Of a stretch of DNA of 36,157 nucleotides, positions 16,977 to 24,318 are shown one piece after another. The stretch is taken from contig NZ_VCHY01000033.1 of NCBI RefSeq assembly GCF_005877885.1, positions 1-36,157 of the forward strand, read 5' to 3'. Both the position numbers and the translations under genes were made by a program. Each line of letters starts with the position of its first letter. Positions within the stretch are counted from its first letter, which is position 1. The stretch is from Labilibacter sediminis. Lineage in GTDB: Bacteria; Bacteroidota; Bacteroidia; Bacteroidales; Marinilabiliaceae. The notes beneath the pieces are model-generated. The model was not told the origin of the DNA, searched no databases, and saw only the letters and a program-made list of their open reading frames with translations.

Positions 16977-18194
16977 TTACCAATTAAATAATAACCGGTT
17001 GTTTTGCTGAGATACGGAGCTGTTATACCTTATGCATTCACGATTAAGCCGGTCCTTTACCCATAGTAAATCTGAAGTACTAACCTCATTAACTCTAAAG
17101 TTTCTGATTTCCATAGGAGTAATTTCCAGTTTTAACAGGTTTCCTGTTTTCGGATCAACATTGGCAAAATACATAAGTGCTAATTCACTTCTGTAACTCT
17201 CTTTTCCTCCAATGCCCTCGTAATCATTTAAAAAGTCACCACACCCATATAATATCAGCTTGTTATTGTATACTTCAATGGCTTTAAAATGGTGTGAAGA
17301 ATGGCCATGAAACACATCAATTTGAGCACTGTCAATAAGACTGTGGACAAATTCCATTTCATCGGAATGTATTTCATATCCCCAGTTACCTCCCCAATGC
17401 AGGCTAAAAACTACAACGTCTCCGGGTTGTTTTACTGATTCAACAAGCGTCTTAATTTCCCGGATTCCGGCTTCTGATAAATCCTTTAGCAGATTAACTC
17501 CCGGTCGGTTTTTCTGTGCCGCCCAGCTTAAAAAAATTCCGCTCGAAGGCATGCCATACGACAAAACCACAATTCTTCCCTTACCCTCAATTTCAATTAT
17601 AGCAGGTTGATTAGCAGCTTTGAAATCAATACCGGCTCCGGCATATTCTATTTCTGCCTTATCAAGGATATTAATGGTTTGTGCGAGTCCCTTATAACTC
17701 CAATCCAATATGTGGTTATTTCCCAGCGAGCAGTATAAATTCTCAACTACTGAAAGGCATTCTATATTTTTGGGATGCATGCGGTATTGGATTCCTTTTT
17801 CGGGCCAGTATGAATTGTTGGTAGTTATACTGGTTTCAAGATTAATAATCTTTAAATCAGGTTTTGTACGGTCAAACTCTTTAAGCGCATCACCCCAGAT
17901 ATACGGATAACTTACGGGATATTTTATACGGCCGTTTTTTTTCTCTGCAATGGTTACATATCCCCTGGCATCTTTCATATACGATTCAAAGATCTCCGGA
18001 TTGCCAGGGTGGGGTAGGATTTGGTCTATACCCCGACCGGTCATCACATCACCGCAAATAAATAACATCATTTGTTTGTCAGCATCCTGCATCTCGACAA
18101 CTTTTTTTTCAATATTATTTGGGGTACTAACCTCTCTTAATGGGAGTAATATTGCTATTGTCAATAATCCGATAAGAAAAATTCCCGGTTTCAT
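16977..18194 (-). CDS. CapA family protein (PGA_cap metallophosphoesterase-like)
   Basis: 405 aa. An N-terminal hydrophobic signal or anchor segment (residues 4-18, GIFLIGLLTIAILLP) is followed by the calcineurin-like fold of the poly-gamma-glutamate capsule synthesis protein CapA. Visible motifs are FICGDVMTGRGID (D49), INLETSIT, SLGNNHILDW, VVFSLHWGGNW, VFHGHSSHHFKAIEVYNNK and YGCGDFLNDYEG. These hold the metal-binding Asp, Asn and His residues of the family. The protein is probably periplasmic or membrane-tethered. No capB/capC partner is nearby, so a role in making a capsule polymer is not supported. It is followed by attC-like site 2. Confidence 0.88.
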   Translation of the reverse strand: MKPGIFLIGLLTIAILLPLREVSTPNNIEKKVVEMQDADKQMMLFICGDVMTGRGIDQILPHPGNPEIFESYMKDARGYVTIAEKKNGRIKYPVSYPYIWGDALKEFDRTKPDLKIINLETSITTNNSYWPEKGIQYRMHPKNIECLSVVENLYCSLGNNHILDWSYKGLAQTINILDKAEIEYAGAGIDFKAANQPAIIEIEGKGRIVVLSYGMPSSGIFLSWAAQKNRPGVNLLKDLSEAGIREIKTLVESVKQPGDVVVFSLHWGGNWGYEIHSDEMEFVHSLIDSAQIDVFHGHSSHHFKAIEVYNNKLILYGCGDFLNDYEGIGGKESYRSELALMYFANVDPKTGNLLKLEITPMEIRNFRVNEVSTSDLLWVKDRLNRECIRYNSSVSQQNNRLLFNW

Positions 18195-18297
18195 TAGATT
18201 AAAAATTATATCAGCAAAAAAACTATATACAATTTACACCCGAATAGGTACGATTTCCATAAAATGCGTATAGAAATTTATCTTATATTTAAAAGTT

Positions 18298-18431
18298 GCC
18301 AACGGTTCGGCCATATGAAGTGGCCCGCTGCGTGTGGTATATTCGCTTTCTTGTTTTTACCATAGCTGGCGCGAGAGCTAAACTCCCAAATACCACCAAA
18401 GCCAGGGCTACTTTATGATGGCTTGTTAGGC
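18298..18431 (-). repeat. attC-like site 3 (after the YdeI-like gene)
   Basis: Read on the minus strand it starts GCCTAACAAGCCATCATAA, with GCCTAAC a perfect RYYYAAC core, and ends ATGGCCGAACCGTTGGC. Length is 134 nt, within the usual attC range. Inner arms GCCATCAT and CATATGGC pair approximately. It lies 20 nt beyond the stop of the upstream gene. Confidence 0.65.
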
Positions 18432-18450
18432 ATAGTTTTATATTAATCAG

Positions 18451-18999
18451 TTATTTTTTTAACAACAAAGTAATAGTTTTATTTATCCTTTTGCTCCTTG
18501 TTTCATTACGTTTTGCACTTTCAATCCACCAGATAATTTGTTTTTTACGAGATGGGGCTAGTTTTTCAAATAACTCCTTTGCTTTGTCATTAGTTTTAAA
18601 AGCATCTTTAAGGTCATTTGGGATTTCTATTCGAGTTTCAATATTATCTAGTCTATTCCATGAGCCATTCTGTTTTGCGATTTTAATCGAACTTAAACCA
18701 AACTCTGTCATTAAACCATTTCTTAACAACCCTTCAACTCGTGTTTTATTTGATGTTGACCAGTTACTTTTAGCTTTTCTTGGAGTATACCTTTGCATAT
18801 GTTTTTCGTCGTCAATTCTCTTTACAGTTGAATCTATCCAACCAAAACATAGTGCTTCTTCAACAGCTTCTTCATATTTTATAGATTCCTTATTTACTTT
18901 AACTTTATAGAAAACAAGCCAGATTTCTGTTTCCTTATCATGGTTTTCTTCTAACCAATTCCTCCACTCTTTACGTGTAATAAACAGTTTTTTCTGCAT
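18451..18999 (-). CDS. YdeI/OmpD-associated family protein
   Basis: 182 aa, soluble, no signal peptide. It contains the family hallmarks: RKEWRNWLEENHDKETEIWL, YEEAVEEALCFGWIDSTVKR, QRYTPRKAKSNWSTSNK with the SxWS motif, and the C-terminal LAPSRKKQIIWWIESAKR segment followed by a basic tail. Members are annotated YdeI/OmdA and have been linked to bacteriocin or peptide tolerance in some species. The biochemical activity is not established. The gene stands alone between attC-like sites 3 and 4. Confidence 0.9.
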   Translation of the reverse strand: MQKKLFITRKEWRNWLEENHDKETEIWLVFYKVKVNKESIKYEEAVEEALCFGWIDSTVKRIDDEKHMQRYTPRKAKSNWSTSNKTRVEGLLRNGLMTEFGLSSIKIAKQNGSWNRLDNIETRIEIPNDLKDAFKTNDKAKELFEKLAPSRKKQIIWWIESAKRNETRSKRINKTITLLLKK

Positions 19000-19121
19000 A
19001 AGAATTCTGACTGATGTCCAACGTTAAATTATTAATTCCTATAAAATTATACATATAAGCAAATTAAATGTATTGATTACCTTGTTAAAATTCAATTCTA
19101 TATTTTTATAGGAGAAATTAT

Positions 19122-19203
19122 GGCTAACGTTCAGCCGCATGAAGCGTAAAGGAATTTGACCTCTTTTACCTTTCAATGATCGGGAAGCCGAAGCGTTGGG
19201 TTT
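19122..19203 (-). repeat. attC-like site 4 (after the C1 peptidase gene)
   Basis: On the minus strand it begins AAACCCAACGCTTCGGC (ACCCAAC fits RYYYAAC) and ends CGGCTGAACGTTAGCC. About 95 nt of non-coding DNA separates it from the peptidase stop, including the hairpin CAAATC-AAA-GATTTG (19227-19241). Confidence 0.55.
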
Positions 19204-19298
19204 AGTTTTATATTTTCATTTTAAAAAAGTCAAATCAAAGATTTGGCGTTGTACGCCGAAGCCACGAAACTACCAAGATGCGCTGAATCCTTTATGCT

Positions 19299-20417
19299 CT
19301 ATAGCGGTTTGTCATATGCAGGTTTTTTATTCTTAAGTTTATCAGCAATAGATTCGGGAAGTGAGATTTTGTTCAAAGTAATTGATATCGTATTCATTTT
19401 AAAATATTCCTCACTCATATATAGATAACCTTTATAAGGCCCGTATTCTCCTCCTGAATCTTTTATGATGTAAAACTTTTTACCATTTACGTTTAGTGCT
19501 ATACCAATTATATGCATCAAATGGTCATCAGTTGTCTGCAGGCTTTCAAAAGCTATCTGACGTTTCTGCTGATTAACTTCATTTTCTTTTATTTCTGAAT
19601 TTAAGTTTTGTTCTTTTATATACCTATTAACTGGTAACATCGCCAACCCTTTGTCATTTGAATAACCATTCCCACTTATGCAACCGTCCCAAACTAGAGT
19701 ATAACCCTTCATCAAAGAGGAATCAACAATTTGTATAAAGTCATTTAAAGGTACGTTAAGATAGGAGCCGTTTGCATAATTATCTGGAATTTCAAGTATA
19801 AATTCCTCATAAAAAGGGTGGTGAGTAAATGATGTTATTGAAGAATAATTATTACAATCAAGTTCAAAGTGTTTTGCAAAAGTTTTTGAAGTAAAGGTCT
19901 TGTCTTTATAAGTAAAACTATCTGCACGTTTGAAGAAATAACTATCAAGTAATGCCAGATAGTGTTTCTGCCAGTTTTGAGGTGCTAAATCTTCACTTAT
20001 TACTGTTTTTACATGGTTAGCAAGTATAGGTGTGGGCCCCTTAGTATATGGAGTATGGTCAATCTTATAATAAGGTGCTGGAACAACTCCTTTTTCATTC
20101 ACAGTTCTGATAACATCATGTGCCAGTCCTCCATTTTTAAAACCTGTATACCCTTGACGCAGCACATAATTAAATGCTTTATCAATAAATCCGTGATAAA
20201 TGAAGTAATCTTCAGATAAATCATGTTCGCCTTTGCCAATTCTAATCAACTCAGACTCTAAAAAGGAGCATGTTGCGTAGCTCCAACAGAATTGTCCAGA
20301 TTCCATTTGAAATTTGACACTTGTCGCAGGATTTTGAATTACAACCTTAAAATCCTCTCCTTGAGCATGTGCACAAATGGTTTTTAAGATCAATACTAAA
20401 ATCAATAAAACTTTCAT
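19299..20417 (-). CDS. secreted C1 family cysteine peptidase (papain / bleomycin hydrolase-like)
   Basis: About 372 aa from the start chosen here. The start at 20417 gives a clean signal peptide (MKVLLILVLILKTICAHAQG). A longer reading from 20462 would begin inside attC-like site 5 and add a charged tail before the signal. The catalytic Cys lies in SGQFCWSYATCSFLESELIR, with the oxyanion Gln two residues before it. The active-site His is in DDHLMHIIGIAL. The third catalytic position, normally Asn in an NSWG-type motif, reads IIKDSGGEYG, so Asp replaces Asn. The downstream YKGYLYMSEEYF is typical of the bleomycin hydrolase/PepC branch. It is probably an exported peptidase, although the Asp substitution could lower activity. 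Confidence 0.82.
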   Translation of the reverse strand: MKVLLILVLILKTICAHAQGEDFKVVIQNPATSVKFQMESGQFCWSYATCSFLESELIRIGKGEHDLSEDYFIYHGFIDKAFNYVLRQGYTGFKNGGLAHDVIRTVNEKGVVPAPYYKIDHTPYTKGPTPILANHVKTVISEDLAPQNWQKHYLALLDSYFFKRADSFTYKDKTFTSKTFAKHFELDCNNYSSITSFTHHPFYEEFILEIPDNYANGSYLNVPLNDFIQIVDSSLMKGYTLVWDGCISGNGYSNDKGLAMLPVNRYIKEQNLNSEIKENEVNQQKRQIAFESLQTTDDHLMHIIGIALNVNGKKFYIIKDSGGEYGPYKGYLYMSEEYFKMNTISITLNKISLPESIADKLKNKKPAYDKPL

Positions 20418-20466
20418 GTGAATGTATTTTTTATTCAAAGTATAATTGAGCACTTCGGTCATACTT

Positions 20467-20511
20467 GCATATAACGGAAAGCCTATGCTTTATTAGCCAT
20501 TGTTACAGGGC
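20467..20511 (-). repeat. attC-like site 5, short form
   Basis: On the minus strand: GCCCTGTAACAATGGC, then TAATAAAGCATAGGC, then TTTCCGTTATATGC. TAAC/GTTA ends are inverted, with the approximate inner pair GGCTAAT/ATAGGCT. It is only 45 nt, and it overlaps the stop codon of the gene before it (20503-20505). Confidence 0.6.
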
Positions 20512-21588
20512 GTATTTTTCTATTTCTTCTTCATTAATTTCATGAATCTTCATTGGAAATTGTTTTCTAACCTTTCGTATTTCTTCATATTCCAATTCTA
20601 AATATTCGTCAATGTTATAGGTAGCTTTTGAATATTCATTTCTAAGCTCAAAATAGGCAGTATGAATCTCATTCAGGTGATTAATATATGTCTCGTAGTT
20701 TAGTTGTTTATTAAAGAACACTCTTAAAATCGCATTATTATTCGATTTGATACGGTTTTTTAAAGTTTCTATAAAACTTTCTTTTTTCACACTGTCTTCA
20801 TTAATACTTAAAGATTCAGCTTTTATTTGAATTATGATATTATTCTGACCAGACCAAGCCATTATTGGAGGAGGTGGTGGTAAAGGAATATCACTAATTG
20901 AATCTATGGGCGGAAGAAGTGTTCCTATATTTTTTATTATGCCATTACTGTCAATTGTAGCATAACCAATTGAGTTTAGATGCGCTTTTCTTAATTCTGT
21001 TTTTATTGTATTTAACTCGTTTACTTTTATATCCTTATCAATAAAGAGTTGGCATTTTGTTTTCCAATTATTTTTAGTCAATGACAAATACGAAGTGTCA
21101 TTTAATTCATGTAAATCACCATTAAAATGCAGTACCAATTCACCATTTATATAATCTGCGAATAAAGAATTCTGATAGTTATAGCCAGTACCTTTAATGC
21201 TTAATTCTATTCGGGGTAATTCTATTGAAGTTCTTTTCTTTGAATTGAAATAATCAACAATATTCTCATATATATATCTTTCGAAGATATGTGTTGGAGT
21301 TACACTATCAATGTCATAAATCTCCAGTTCATTGTCTTCTAATTTAATAATGGATTTATAAATCTTGTCAATTCCATTCACGTAGAAAGTATCATTCTGG
21401 ATATGATATAATTTTTCGTGCTTACGATTATTTGATGTAATTTTGAAGGAAAAGTCTTCAATTTCAAGAATTGTAGGATTTTCAAAATTATCTTTTTCAA
21501 TCCAGTTTCCTTGGATTTTTTCCGCATTATTCTGACAAGAACTGAGAACAATAAGGAATTGACAATAAATTATTAAAAGTCGATTCAT
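20503..21588 (-). CDS. lipoprotein with ExbD-like segments, function unknown
   Basis: 361 aa. A lipoprotein signal peptide ends FLIVLSSC (C18). Residues ~25-90 (GNWIEKDNFENPTILEIEDF and on) resemble the small beta-barrel of lipocalin-like domains. Two later segments resemble the periplasmic part of Bacteroidota ExbD/TolR proteins: ~150-215 (LFIDKDIKVNELNTIKTELR) and ~250-355 (ILRVFFNKQLNYETYINHL, TAYFELRNEYSK, VRKQFPMKIHEI). The N-terminal membrane helix of true ExbD is absent, and the lipid anchor takes its place. There is no ExbB partner. The ExbD likeness is read by eye, and the function is unknown. The poly-proline run PLPPPPPIMAW separates the two segments. Confidence 0.75.
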   Translation of the reverse strand: MNRLLIIYCQFLIVLSSCQNNAEKIQGNWIEKDNFENPTILEIEDFSFKITSNNRKHEKLYHIQNDTFYVNGIDKIYKSIIKLEDNELEIYDIDSVTPTHIFERYIYENIVDYFNSKKRTSIELPRIELSIKGTGYNYQNSLFADYINGELVLHFNGDLHELNDTSYLSLTKNNWKTKCQLFIDKDIKVNELNTIKTELRKAHLNSIGYATIDSNGIIKNIGTLLPPIDSISDIPLPPPPPIMAWSGQNNIIIQIKAESLSINEDSVKKESFIETLKNRIKSNNNAILRVFFNKQLNYETYINHLNEIHTAYFELRNEYSKATYNIDEYLELEYEEIRKVRKQFPMKIHEINEEEIEKYAL

Positions 21589-21610
21589 TTAGGTTAAGTT
21601 TTTTGATATG

Positions 21611-21685
21611 CCCTGTAACGTTAATTGCATGAAGCGTTGCCATCCCGCAGGGTGGCTATGATTTATGCATATTGTTGGCTGCTGG
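21611..21685 (-). repeat. attC-like site 6, uninterrupted twin of site 2
   Basis: On the minus strand: GCCAGCAGCCAACAATATGC ... CCACCCTGCGGGATGG ... GCAATTAACGTTACAGGGC. Outer arms AACAATATGCATAA and TTCATGCAATTAACGTT pair imperfectly. The inner hairpin is GCCAcCC/GGgaTGGC. It begins a few bases after the stop of the Yip1-like gene. Confidence 0.65.
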
Positions 21686-21688
21686 CAT

Positions 21689-22270
21689 TTATTTTATAAA
21701 ATGCTTAATCTGCATTAATAGTAATCCAATTAATGGTAAAATATTTATAATTGCTTTCAAAACACCATATTTATTAAATATTTTGAGTCCTATAACTAAA
21801 ATTATCATTGTCCAAATCCATACTAATATTGACACACCCCACACAAACCAATATTGAGTCTTAAAGTCTATTATTGTTTCTGGGATTAGTCTTACTAATA
21901 AAATCAGTAATAAACTTAAAACTATAGGTAAAATTGAATAAACTATAGCTGTCCGAGTGTCTGCAACGATACCTTTACTTCCTAAAAGCTTTCCAATCCA
22001 ATAAAGTATATATGTGAAAAAATAGTTATATATCAATATAAATAATCCCGCAGACACTAAAACACAGGCAATACCAATTATCACTAGCCCCCAACTACCT
22101 ACTATTTTGTTAAAACTATCAAGTTCCATTATGAAGGAATTAAGTCCTACCAGACACCCAAATATAGAAGCAATCAAATTACTATTAATGTCCAATTCTT
22201 CCTCATACAAGTTATCTAAATAATTAAATAATTGTACTGGTCTATACAGTACTTCAAAAATTTTATTCAT
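21689..22270 (-). CDS. Yip1 family membrane protein
   Basis: 193 aa, integral membrane. A short amphipathic N-terminus (MNKIFEVLYRPVQLFNYLDN) is typical of bacterial YIP1-domain proteins. Five hydrophobic segments follow, at roughly 32-50, 62-90, 108-130, 138-162 and 168-190. The loop GKLLGSKGIVADTRTAIVYS between helices matches the conserved cytoplasmic loop of the family. Function in bacteria is unknown. It is the first gene of the cassette-like series in the direction of transcription. Confidence 0.8.
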   Translation of the reverse strand: MNKIFEVLYRPVQLFNYLDNLYEEELDINSNLIASIFGCLVGLNSFIMELDSFNKIVGSWGLVIIGIACVLVSAGLFILIYNYFFTYILYWIGKLLGSKGIVADTRTAIVYSILPIVLSLLLILLVRLIPETIIDFKTQYWFVWGVSILVWIWTMIILVIGLKIFNKYGVLKAIINILPLIGLLLMQIKHFIK

Positions 22271-22296
22271 TCTAAAAATGGGTTATTTATTTGCTT

Positions 22297-22324
22297 GCAG
22301 CCAACGTAATGACAACGTTATTGT
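22297..22324 (-). repeat. attC-like half-site at the head of the array
   Basis: On the minus strand: CAATAACGTTGTCATTACGT then TGGCTGC. It resembles the right arm of the other sites (ACGTTGGC) but the left arm is not recognisable. It lies about 27 nt before the Yip1-like start codon. Confidence 0.4.
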
Positions 22325-22335
22325 TTTTATCGTTA

Positions 22336-22389
22336 TTATATAACATCGTTAATTCCGCTGTAACTATCTGATTTAACGATGATATATAA
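22336..22389. repeat. 18-bp inverted repeat at the head of the array
   Basis: TTATATAACATCGTTAAT (22336-22353) faces TTTAACGATGATATATAA (22372-22389), pairing at 16 of 18 positions across an 18-nt loop. It sits upstream of the first cassette-like gene, where an integron would carry attI or a promoter. Its role is unknown. Confidence 0.55.
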
Positions 22390-22768
22390 GATTCTTATAT
22401 ATTTTGTTATCACAAAATAGTGACACATAGGTAACAAAATTTAAATAAAAATCACAGCTATTTATCAAAAATATATCTATCAGTAGTTTTTCTTATTGGC
22501 TTCGCATAAAAAGTACCCAGGGTAAAATAGGCTTGATGTCCTGTAGATCAAAATAAAAAACGAGATAACTTTTCATCATTGATCTTGTGAAGCAATTACA
22601 TCTAAAATTAGCATGGGGTTGTTCGGGTGAATTTTAAATAAAATTCAAAAATGGATAAATTGGTATCACCATCATTTAAAATCGGCTTAAATAAGCTTAA
22701 AATAAATAATTCAATCCTGACAGGTTTTTACCTGATTCGGGAATGACTTCGGGTATTTACGGCATTTG

Positions 22769-22832
22769 TTCGGGTGTTGTTCGGATAACCGTCGGCTCTA
22801 TAGGACCGAGCATTATCCGAACAACACCCGAA
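22769..22832. repeat. perfect 20-bp inverted repeat
   Basis: 22769-22788 (TTCGGGTGTTGTTCGGATAA) is the exact reverse complement of 22813-22832, with a 24-nt loop that contains TCGG/CCGA. No T-tract follows, so it is not a standard terminator. Confidence 0.8.
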
Positions 22833-23620
22833 GACCATCCGAAGGTCATCCGAAGAAAGCACCTGGCATTTTCGGGCAAGTTAGCCTTGAATACAAAATC
22901 ACAATACCGTCATTCATTCATCTCGACTCATACTATTGACTTACTATTAATTAAGCAACTTTTAAATATCAAAAAAGCGATTTCAGTCACGGGTAAAGCT
23001 GATTCTAACTTCTTTCGATAGTGCTTTACATATTTTCACACAGTATACACAAGTTATTCGCATCCCTAGTGTGAAGAATTTGTGAACATTCTGCGAACAA
23101 CCTGCGAAGAAATGCGAAGCCAGTACGAAGGTTTTGCGAAGCAGGTGCGAAGAAAAACCGAAAAAAGAGTCAAAACCACTTAAAAGCGGAATGTTTTTTC
23201 TCAGAAAGGGCAAAAAGTGGAATCTTTTTGTTGTTTTATCATGAAAAATGGAATATTGAGGTGTTTGGGGAAGGAAAATGGTACATGCTTTTCGGGGGAG
23301 TGAAATTATGTGGTTGAATATTAGTGTTATATGGAGGGTGAAAGTCACAGTAGAATTACTGTGATTTTTATTGCAGATGAATTGTCTTAGTTTTTATGGC
23401 AGGAAATATTTAGTGTGAAACCAGGATATGCGATAGCAAAGAATTATTAAGGAGGCTGCTAGAAGAATGAATTGAACTAGCCTTCTTGTTTCCATTAAAA
23501 CTTGTGATTATTTGAAATTTTAAGGTTTCGTGCATGTCACATGTAAAGTAGGAAGTAATATCAATTCTATTTTGAAGTGAGCCTTAAATTGTTTTGAATG
23601 TTTTTAGTTTAGACAAGGCG

Positions 23621-23689
23621 AATTATTGCGATAAATGAGTGCAGTATTAAGCTTGCTTGAATAATGCCGAAAGCAGCAATAGTCATAAA
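23621..23689. repeat. dispersed palindromic repeat, copy B
   Basis: Begins AATTATTGCGATAAATGAG, has CAGTATTAAGCTTGCTTG in the middle, and ends GCAATAGTCATAAA. Second member of the family at 79-146. Confidence 0.65.
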
Positions 23690-24144
23690 ATAAAAATTGA
23701 GACATAGTTATGGTTATAGTGATGTTTTTCAGCGAAGTATAGGCAAATAGGGACGAAAGATAAGGTTCGTTTTAATGTAGGATTGATATAAATTCTATTT
23801 CAACAGTACAAACAAAATAAACCAATTACAAACGCGTTTTAATAGCACGTATAGTTTAAATAAATGTGTTCAAAATGTTTTTTTATTGCTTTTTGTAATT
23901 GTTTGTTTCATAATGGCCTCAGCTGGTGAATCAATAAACAAGGTTGTTTTATTCAGTCATGTCTACTTGATTAGGTCTTCATGATTGAGCTACGCTAAAT
24001 TGACGATTAAAAATCGTTTTCTGTTTGAATTCCTTGAGGAACGAAAGGGATGAGTTTAAACGATTTCAGTCAAATAACCGCTAGTTTATTTAATGAATCA
24101 GGTGTAGCCTTGATCTTTTTTGCTTCTGTTTTTTGGATTAAGCC

Positions 24145-24212
24145 AATTATTGCATTAAGTGAGCGCAGAGTCAAGTTCACTTGAACTATGCCGAGTAAAG
24201 CAATAATCTTAA
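24145..24212. repeat. dispersed palindromic repeat, copy C
   Basis: Begins AATTATTGCATTAAGTGAG and ends AAAGCAATAATCTTAA. It is preceded by the T-rich lead-in TTTTTTGCTTC, as is copy A. Confidence 0.65.
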
Positions 24213-24318
24213 AAGAAAAAAATGAAGTCGGGTTTGGGTGAAACGCCAATAGAGTAAGATTTTGTTTAGGACAGGATTGATATTTAAACTATTTTTGAGC
24301 TTATTATTAAAGATAACA

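Larger units (their letters stand above)
22390..24318. other. 1.9-kb region without a credible gene
   Basis: No ORF here has a recognisable product, signal or coding character. It contains the 20-bp inverted repeat at 22769-22832, two clusters of short CCGAAG or TGCGAAG phrases (22820-22860 and 23085-23165), and two copies of the dispersed palindromic repeat (23621-23689, 24145-24212). An integron integrase gene was looked for here and is not present. Confidence 0.6.

Noticed and set aside
22743-23021. 92-residue plus-strand ORF in the gene-free region
   Set aside because: It reads through the perfect inverted repeat and the CGAAG phrases, has no recognisable family, and its codon use does not look like that of its neighbours.
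22983-23348. 121-residue minus-strand ORF
   Set aside because: Rich in F, H and S with no domain. It covers the reverse complement of the TGCGAAG phrase cluster and has no start context.
24262-24318. Longer start of the PorE-like gene
   Set aside because: It uses TTG and puts a second hydrophobic stretch before a complete lipoprotein signal.
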